A stretch of DNA of 64,000 bases from Annulohypoxylon bovei var. microspora (Eukaryota; Ascomycota; Sordariomycetes; Xylariales; Hypoxylaceae), in assembly GCA_022836615.1 (NCBI GenBank), contig MU405315.1:1-64000 (forward strand), written 5' to 3'. Numbering within the stretch: position 1 is the first letter of the stretch; every line of letters starts with the position of its first letter. Shown piece by piece: positions 55,508-64,000 of the stretch. The notes beneath the pieces were generated by a model. The model did not search any database and was not told the origin of the DNA. It saw only the letters and a list, made by a program, of their open reading frames with translations. The position numbers and the translations under genes were made by a program.

Positions 55508-57183
55508 TTGTTTTTATTAATTACTATCTCTATTATTTGACTCCCGTGTGGTACACAAGTATCCTAGCCGAAGATCTGCGGCGATAGCAGTAGGAAACTG
55601 GAAGTCTAGTTGAGATGTCCTGCGGCTCTTTTCTTCGACAATACCCAAATGAGGAGGATGACCATCAAACGGGTTATCCACACGCTCGCCGCAGATCTAG
55701 CAAGGCCTGTCCTATTCTACAGACGGGAATCAACCCCAATCCTTCTTTCCTTTCGCAGGACGGGACAAAAATAACCCAGCTATGTATGCCAGTTATTGAT
55801 TGATACCGGGCTAATTCCTTATTTAAATATAGGAACACGATATGGGCAATTCCTATCCCTAAAACCACGCTTTCGGCAACAGGCATCCGCTAGTCTTGCC
55901 CGAATTAGATCGAGGGTTAGGGTTTCTTCTAGGTTATGTCGGATCTCCGCTCGGAGAAACGAAGGGCGGAGGGATGGTGGGACGAGAAGGAATGTGGATT
56001 TACTACTGCCTAGGCACCTACTTTTAACGTTGCCTCCCCGAGCGGATCGACGTGGGAATCCTGCATTTAACGGTTACCAAAGCAGTGCAGGCTGAGGATC
56101 GGGAAGTAACCCGCTAGGCGGATCTGTCATTGTGGGCTTGGCGGAGATGGGATGATCCTTCGGACTAGGCTGCACCGCACCATGCCGTCGCGGCGGTGTG
56201 AGCAAGGATACGTAACTTACCTATTGTAGTTGACGCAGATTCGAGCAAGATAGGAGGAACAATTCCCATGATAGCAATAGTGTTTCGTTGCGCCTATTCA
56301 CCATCTAGCAAATAATAAAAAATAGGAAAAAGAAAATCCATGTACTCGTACTCGTAAACGGTTAGTTCTACAGCAAGGGAGGGATGAAAATACACGTTTG
56401 ACACGGGCGAGGAGTCATGTGTTTAGTAGTTATTGTCCAAGGCGACTAAAACCAGGCATATCAAAGAACACAACGCTAGTCTCATCGATATCGGGTCCAT
56501 GCGACTCGCAATAACCGCTTTCCGAGCGAATGTATGTTTCATTCAAGACGAAACTCGACTCGTCGGATTTCGTGGTACTGACTAGAGGCCTCGCGCGCTG
56601 CAAATGCTCGGCAATTAAACGCCCATCTCCTCTTCTTAATTCTTGACCCTCATAGCCGCAACGTCTTCGCTTGGGCGGACGAGCTCAGCTCACACCACAA
56701 CACATCACCGATGTTCAATTCCCTGCCGAGTAGTAGTAAACCTTCCTATCGTACCGTCTTTGTTGCCCCTCGATCGTGCCGGGGATGTAGTAATAACCAT
56801 CTATAGCCATTGCGAAACATCCGTCCGCCGCGGCACGGCCGTCGCAACCTGAGGTATGATGCTCTCAAACGCCTGAACCCTCCAATTGTTCGAGAAAAAA
56901 ACCATGCGAGCCTGTAACGCCACGTTATGACAGGTATAAGATAAGGCGTATAACCGCCGAAATCGAGGTCTCCTGTTTTTCCACCCCTTCGTCTTCATCG
57001 TTCCCACCAACTTCCCCACGATGAGTTCTAGATCCCATAAAAGCTGCCACCCCCGGGGCTATTTCCGTTGGAAGGATTTCCTAGAAAATGGCTCGGTCCG
57101 GAATAAGTGTACTGCTGATACAAGTTGCCATCTAAGCGCTGGCCTCCTAAACCGTAGGTGTCCTGTTCCCTCGCCTGAGATGA
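55508..57183. other. Intergenic between convergent arp5 and kapC-like gene
   Basis: About 1.7 kb. Open frames are short and carry no recognisable motif. It probably holds both 3' UTRs. No gene seen. Confidence 0.55.
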
Positions 57184-58870
57184 CTAGGCCCGCAGTGACG
57201 AGGGAGCCGGCAACCCGTCCTGCTGTAGCTGTCTGCGGATTTCTTCTGCGGTTTGTGTGTCTTCGTTAGCCTCTCCTTTGTAGGCCGGTTTCGAATACAT
57301 CCCATCCGCCGATGGCTCCCGAGCTCTCAACCCCGCCACGGCTGCTGCGACGTCCGCCAAAGTTCCAGCATTATTGTTGTTAGAGCCAGATTCAGGGGCC
57401 GTGCTTGCGTGTGCGCCACGGGCGCTAGCAGATGCTGCGGTAGGAGGCGTAAGGTTCACATTAGGTGGCGGCTGAGGTAATTCGACCTGCAAGTCCAGGA
57501 GGCGAGACTGTAGTTGTATGACGTACTCCCGCAGCGCATAGTTATCGTTCTGGATCGCCTTGAAACTATGCTCCATCTCTCCATATTCGCGGACCTGCTG
57601 TTCCAGCTTCTTGATGTAATGTTCTTTTCTTTGTCGAAAAGCACGCTAGGGAAACGAGTTAGTTACGTAATGATGCGCACTACCTAATGAGTCTTGACAC
57701 AGTGGGGCCAAGCTAGCATGTGTTGTATGCACGAGCCGTATGTACAAGCCGTGTGTACACCGAAGAAGTAAACAAGATGCTCGGCTCTCTAACCGTATTG
57801 AATACGGCGCGGCTCCAGCTTGCAAATCATTGAAAAATAAGGGAAAAGGTCCCACTCACCTGAGCTGCTCTATTTTGGGCAGCTCTCTTTGATTGAGATA
57901 ATTCGCGCTTCGCCTTTCGCCCGTCGGTCACGGAATCATCAGGGTCGTGCCCTAGGAGGCCTTGGGCAGCCATACCGGACACTGGAGATCCAGAAACTGG
58001 GCCACCGTCGTCGGACGGAGGTGATACTCCTCTTTGCATCATATCAGATGCTGATACACCCGAAGAAGACGTTCTAAGCTGAGGGTGAAGATGCGATTGT
58101 GCCTCTATACTAGAACCGCCGTATCCATGCGATTGGGGTGACGGTAATATAGATTTCAAGGCGGAATGGGCAGTAGCGACAGTGGGTAGTGAAGATGGCG
58201 CCGACGTAGGTGGTGAGCTAGTCAGATAATTTGCTTCCTGTTCGAGCTTTGTGCGCAATTCAGAATCATCTGAAACAATGTTGTTGTCAGTAAATGAAGA
58301 TCAGTGAAGGTCCGGGAATATGTCTAAAAATGGGAATAAGAGACATAAAAAAAGGTATCAGAGTTCAAGCCACGAAGCGAATGAGGCGGACTACAGACCG
58401 AATATGTATGTAAGTGTAAGTAGGGAAAGCTTGTCAAGGGTGTTGGCGGGTATTTCGTAATGGATGTGATATGGGGCACCGGAAAAGCAAGTGGATCGAT
58501 CCCAGATTGACCTTGCAACGCGACCCCGAAGCCGTCAAAAGTAACAGTAGAGAGAAAACTCCTGGCGCCAGCATATGAGGTATGTCTGATTACATGTTCG
58601 CAGCGAAGAGGTGACCTCAAGCGACTTAAAGCGACTTAGACGGTCAGGGCAGAAGCTGGGGGGTGATCCAAGGGTGTGTGTCTTGCGCAGTAATGCGGCG
58701 TCACGGTGGAGGGGTGGCTATAATAATACAAGGGGGTGGGGGTGTTCAGGTTTCGATGATGATGATGGTTGGAAATCTAGTGTAGCGCCAGACAAAAGGA
58801 CTAAAAAAATGAGCGGCAACTTACCAGTTTGGCCGGTGTTGTTCTGCATCTTGGGTGTCTGAGTCAGCAT
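57184..58870 (-). CDS. kapC: bZIP transcription factor, KapC/AP-1-like
   Basis: Three exons: 58825-58870, 57860-58269 and 57184-57645, giving 305 residues. The introns are long for this genome, 555 and 214 nt. The second splits the basic region exactly (KRAAQNRAAQ|RAFRQRKEHY). The N-x2-A-A-Q-R-A-F-R signature marks the Yap/Pap1/AP-1-like class, and the zipper (IKKLEQQVREYGEMEHSF, QNDNYALREYVIQLQSRLLDLQ) resembles Aspergillus KapC. Low-complexity Ser/Pro regions flank it. No clustered Cys domain of the Yap1 oxidative-sensor type is present. Exon 1 was chosen because MQNNTGQT|DDSELRTKLEQE joins in frame at good signals; the in-frame upstream ATG at 58870 is used, 58849 is possible. Acts in the nucleus. 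Confidence 0.9.
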
Positions 58871-60626
58871 CAAGATTACGATACTTTCTGTGTGTGGTGA
58901 CGACTTGTGAGACCGTTTTACTGCAAGCGAAATACGCACGGAAATACGGGGGCGCGGCAGGGACGGAAACGATTCCGTCTAAAACGCTAAAACGCACTAT
59001 TGGGAGAGGCGCGCGCAACGGCTCCGCTCGGAGTAAGGACGGCGTTTGTCGTCGCAGGGGTGGAAAAGGTAAATTGAACACCGAGTAGGTACTATGTAGG
59101 TATGCGGTGCGCCCCCTAGGATGTGTTTTATCGCACACCAAGGTTCAAGACGAACGATGTGGCTGGAGTGAAAAAGGGGACAAGATATGTTTTTTTGGGT
59201 TGCTGAACTGACCGATGACTAATAGTTGTAATACCTAGTAATACCTAGTAGCGACAGGTTGTATCGTATTCTACCGATACGGACGAGACGACAGTATTGT
59301 GTTGTCAATAGTTTCACGCGCCCGCGATTATGGATTTCAATATCCGCCGGTGGGTAAAAGCTTCCGTAGGTTCCAAGGTTGAATGCGCCTGGCGGGGTGG
59401 CTGCCGAAGCTGATGAGTCAAGGTAGTAGTCGTCGATAGTGTCGATAGTCAATTAAGGAAAGTTCGATATTTGCTGAGTACCCTAGCTGCCTTAGTCAGT
59501 ACCTAAGGTAGGTATGTATTCCTGTATTCCTGTATGTATTCCTGGTGAAATCGGACGAGTAGCAGGACGATTAGACCAATGCGAGGCCCTGGATTTCCTA
59601 GTCGTATAACCTACCCAATCTGGCGTCGGCAGAATTCAAAGGTGACCTCACTGCGTCAAGGACCCAAGGACCCAGTGATACCCGTTTCTCCACGTGACCG
59701 ATCTATAGTAGTAATAGATTATTCAGCGATGTTTAATAAGTAGGTAGGTTGGTTAATAATTTCGGAATGATGAAGTAAATAGGTGCAAGTAGGTATGCAA
59801 GAACAAAATACCTCGTGAGAAAAAAATAAGAACGGACAACACCAATGCAAATTGCTCGGTCCCGTGGCTGGTGCGCTGAAGCTTGGACAGTGCCACACAG
59901 TGTTTAGGTTGAAAACCGAGCTACTACCAATGAAGAAAAGAGTCAGTAAAGTAAGTGGATATCGAACTGCTTGTTGGTCTAATACCTACATCGTACAGTA
60001 TGCGGATATGGATGACTGAAATGTCCGAAGGGGAAAAAAGAACGAGGCACTCTGGGGTTGATGATCAGAGAGTGAAGTCAATGTTGTTTGTCAGCACTTG
60101 CAGCTGTTTTTTTCTCTCTCCCTAATTGTGCCACTGGTACCCGTACAAAGCTTCCGTAGCTTCCTCCCGCGTACTGCTACCAGCCAAGCAATCAAAGGAC
60201 GAATGGAAATTGGAATTATAGGGCATATGTGGAGATTGTGGACTTGATAACTGACCGAATACCTTACCTGTATTTGTATGTTCTGTGTATGTATGGGGTA
60301 TGTATGTATGTACGGAAAAAATCTCAATTATCCATCCGTAGATAGAGAGGTTTGCGTAACAAGGCGATCTCTAGGTAGAGCTGGGTAATGATTGAACTGC
60401 CGGCGGGAGAATTTAATTTTTTATTTGGGCTTTGGGTTGATGTGTGTTGGTGGTGTTGGGGGTGTGTGCAATTGGAATGATAGATGTGAACGAGTGGTTG
60501 GCGTTGTTTCTTCGTAATCAATGTTGGTTTGTCATTCGTGTAACCTGACTAATAGCAATATAACCACAATAATGAGGAAGTTGCAAATTGATACCCGAAA
60601 CAGATAGTAACCACAGGTTAAAATCT

Positions 60627-60668
60627 CCTGCCTGCTTGCCTACTTGCCTGCTTGCCTGCTTGCCTGCC
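60627..60668. repeat. Tandem CTTGCCTG repeat
   Basis: About five copies of an 8-bp unit CTTGCCTG with one C-to-A change (CTACTTGCC). Confidence 0.85.
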
Positions 60669-62226
60669 CAGTACCTCGCTCTACATCATGTAGGCTGCAT
60701 AGCAGCATAGCAGCTGCCTTCACATCAATGATACCTCGCAAAACTCGGATTCCGCGTTGTCGGCCGAGGCAACTTCTTTCAGCTAAACTTCACTACGTAT
60801 TGCCATGAGTGCGCTTGTACTTATTGCGTACCTGCCCCGTCTTTCATTCATCTGCCGTCGCACACGACTATGAATGCCCCTTCCTTTCTAAGTAATTCTT
60901 CCCACTCCACATTTACGTCCGTATGTACATGTACTTACTCAGTACCGAATCATAATAAACCCCCGATATTTAGAAGTGTTTCCATGCTCTCGCTTCAATG
61001 TTTCGTGTCACATAAACAACATCGAACAACCTTGGAAGTAAACATCCATTCAATGTACGCAAATTAAATATGTGTAGCATGCGAATGGGCAGGTAGGTAT
61101 TACCTGCTGTAAATGTTTACCACGCATGAAATAAAACATTAGGTAAGGTATGGTATTGTGCAATTGAGGCTGAGTGATGAGAAGACTAGTAATTAATAAA
61201 GATCGGACTTTTTTTGCCTTTTCTTTTTCGTCCCTTTGTGTTGTTTTTTTCCTTCGGATTTGGGAACATCGGTTACAAATTTCCAACTACATGCACCCCT
61301 AGGCGTTAGCTTCATACGGTTTTCGATGTCAATGCTCCTTTACACCTTGGCTTTTTCTTGCTTGCACGTCTTAAAAAGCTTCGCATCTTTAATCTTCCTT
61401 GTGCTCACTTCGTTACGTAAGGTGTGTTACACGCGAAGTTGGATAAATCAAGGTCTCAAAATTAGGTACTTAGATTCCTACATTCCTTTTTTAGAGGGCA
61501 AATTCATCAACCTTTCATTAATACCGATTCGATTCGATTTAGGCCGAGGTCAAAGCAAAAGTTCCAAACGTGTACTTACGTAATGCAACAGGCTAAAGAT
61601 GCCCTTGTTCGAGTGCACGGTTTATTTTATTAGTAATAAACCATAAACCACATTTCATCCCTGTTGGCTTGGCGGCTTAGTATCGAGATGTACAATTTTC
61701 ATGTGCAAGGTCCCTTGCGACGCTCAGCTAATTGGACAATGAAACGACGGGAGTTCGGCGGACTAGGTAGGAAAAGGGAATTTTCAAGGGTTTTTGTCCG
61801 TAACGCGATCTGGATGATTTCCCACCGTATCGTATGGAAACGGTCAATAGCAAATCATCATGGATTATGAATTATTTCCGAGGAGACCAATTCAATTTCA
61901 CGAATCAGAAATCTTTAAATTTAATTGCTTGTACGTATCCATAGCACTTACCTTAGTTAAGTATAATATAATATTAATAATCATGATCGCGTGTAAGACC
62001 ACAATTATGTAAGCTTTATATACTGCTACTTTAGGTAATCTTCATCTATGATAAGATTAAAGTCCGGAGCCTCAAAACCCTTTGAAACCTTGGAAGTTTC
62101 TTAGATTTCCTGTTTAGGTAATATACACCGCCGCAAACGGGTATAAATGCGAAATGCGAGTAACCTATCGACTAGACAAATTTCTCCATATCACGATGAA
62201 TATATTTTATGATGACATGACATCCT

Positions 62227-62330
62227 ACATACATACATACATACATACATACATACATAGTATGGATGTATGGATGTAGTATAGCATGTAGGTATGTAGG
62301 TATGTAGGTATGGATGTATGTAGGTATGTG
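62227..62330. repeat. (ACAT)n microsatellite and complementary GTAT-type tract
   Basis: Eight ACAT units (62227-62259) are followed by TATGGATG and GTAGGTAT units (62260-62330). The two halves are partly complementary, so a long imperfect hairpin can form. Confidence 0.85.
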
Positions 62331-64000
62331 AGAGGGATGTATGTAGCAGTATGTGGTATGTTGGATCTCGCATAGCACCGTCCAATCCCAAGTAACCTGG
62401 GAAAATCGAGATTGATTCGCAGGACAATATATTCCCGCACCTCCCCCCAGGAGTCTTGGCGCTCTACGGCGGTCGTCGGCATCAAGGTATTCCACATTCT
62501 TTTTCTGCGCTCCAGCTGGAGAACTATCTTTCGCCCGCCGTATCTGTTTCTTGTTTTTGTTTTTTCTTTGTTTTTTTTTTAAATTGCGCGTCTCCTACAG
62601 CTCGCTTACTCTATTCGCTGCCAAGCAACCAGAGACATTATGGCGTCTATACGTTAGACAACCCTAAGGCGGAAAGCCGGTTCTATCGCGTCGTTTCTTT
62701 AGTAATCTTGTCGATCTATCCCCTTCGCCATCCGCACCTACCAGATATTGAGAGGTTGTGTCACTTTTTATCAGCCATTTTTGCCTGATCTATTGGCGTT
62801 GGGAAAATGTGATGTTTTGATAGAGAATCGTCCGGCTCTTAAATCCTCCCGCACGATAAACGATAAATGCAAGAGAAACAGAACCCGAAGGATTCGCAGA
62901 ATTCCTAATGCGAGACATTGTCGACTCAGATTACTTGCTTACTTATTATTCTGTGTAACATTTCGTTCTTGGGTTTCTTTCGTGGATGACAAGGCAATTG
63001 AGTTGCTAACTCCCGTATAATCCTGCTCGGTTGCACAATGCTATATGAATCTGCAACTTGAGAGTGAGTAGTATTGATGCCTGAAAATGGTTTGTTGAAC
63101 TTTTGCTTATGCAGAGAGCCTCGAGCCACCGTGCCGCACGACCGCCCATTGTTCGAAAATGGAGAGGAATCCGGTGATAGAACTCCGCGACATTTCCTTA
63201 ACCCCGTCGCCGTCAACTAGCGGTATCCTATCATCTATCATACTATTTAATAGCCAATCCACATGCACTCGCGAATTGAATCGTAGCCCAATCTCAATCT
63301 GAGTATGTCGGCTCAGCTATAGGCAATCTACTTATAACTGGAGTTGGAGATTATCAGCTAGTTTGACCCTCGGCGTTACTTCACGTCATGCCAGCATCAC
63401 CAGACACATTAGACGAAGAGCTCATCCTGGATAGCAACAAACCGGACCATCCGACCAGCATAGGATTAGTAATCACCAGTCCTATACAGACAACCTTGAA
63501 CCAAGTCTTATGTTGCAATTTGAATGCAGAAACGTGTCGCCCTCGGCCCGGAAATGCTGTGTGACTGAGCAGCAGTGACCAACACGCCAACATTGTTACG
63601 TCTCACGAACCAACGTTAAATTCAAGTTTATACTTAGTAACATAACATAAGCGAGATCAACTTAAGACATCGAGCCTCACATCTTCAAGAGAGTTTGAAT
63701 AGGCTTTCCTAAGCAATGGAATTTCGGTGAGTGAACAGGCAAAGTAAGTAGGTCCTTACTTACTCACGCCTTACTTCAACATGTTCCACCTTTTCGAGAG
63801 ATCTTGACCACTCCGGAGATAACACTAACCCGCTTTCTTAGTATTACTCGTTTAGGCTGCTGCTGGTGGCTAGCTATGCCAATTACACAGAATGACTAAT
63901 GAGCTCTGGACAAGTCATCTCTTATAACCAACCAGTCACGATTCGTTAGTTTGCAAAAGGACCCGATTAGGAATGCGGAACGTAAGTTTATCGAAGTAGT

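Larger units (their letters stand above)
58871..64000. other. Gene-poor right end
   Basis: Over 5 kb without a supported gene on either strand. It includes a repeat of CTTGCCTG-type units (60627-60668), an (ACAT)n microsatellite (62227-62259) with related GTAGGTAT units to 62330, and pyrimidine tracts near 62560-62580. The first several hundred bases are the kapC-like promoter or 5' UTR. Confidence 0.6.

Overview
The window is nuclear DNA of a filamentous ascomycete. The evidence is short spliceosomal introns (mostly 50-140 nt, GT...AG, CTAAC/CTGAC-like branch sites), fungal-only families (DASH subunit Dad4, PalF, DUF3425 and KapC-type bZIPs, fungal-specific transcription factor domains, NmrA-like proteins), and many TACCTAGGTA-type palindromes between genes. 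Gene structure and the closest remembered family members point to Sordariomycetes; an order such as Xylariales is only a guess. No rRNA, convincing tRNA, CRISPR array or intact transposon was found.

Left part (1-30 kb), accessory in character. It starts with a decayed short-chain dehydrogenase pseudogene (185-1219), then about 4 kb without genes. The pH-signalling arrestin PalF/Rim8 (5539-8039) carries three P[ST]AP motifs in its tail. Next come a transcription factor of the class without a zinc cluster and with a damaged 3' end (9008-10727), a short-chain dehydrogenase (11493-12600), a degenerate RING protein, an EthD-domain protein like fungal anthraquinone decarboxylases, an unknown conserved protein, a Gln-rich bZIP factor, an RBR ubiquitin ligase, a truncated cytochrome P450 pseudogene (24450-25325), a four-helix membrane protein, a DUF3425 bZIP factor and an NmrA-like protein. 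The mix of tailoring-type enzymes, regulators and pseudogenes looks like an eroded secondary-metabolism neighbourhood; no polyketide synthase or other backbone gene is present.

Right part (31-59 kb), housekeeping. It holds a Rab24-like GTPase with a long insert, the ribosome-quality-control helicase Slh1 (1993 residues, one exon), SNARE Ykt6 (5 exons), a disordered fungal protein of 597 residues, profilin (5 exons), Golgi transport protein Got1 (5 exons), INO80 subunit Ies6, kinetochore DASH subunit Dad4 (72 residues, first coding exon only the ATG), INO80 subunit Arp5 and a KapC-type bZIP factor. Ies6 and Arp5, which form one physical module of INO80, lie 1.5 kb apart with Dad4 between them. 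The stretches 43.4-47.8 kb and 58.9-64 kb are gene-poor and hold palindrome clusters and microsatellites.

Splice models were built by hand from reading frame, donor and acceptor sites and family conservation. Where a model is uncertain (Arp5 3' end, start of the 597-residue protein, KapC first intron) this is stated.
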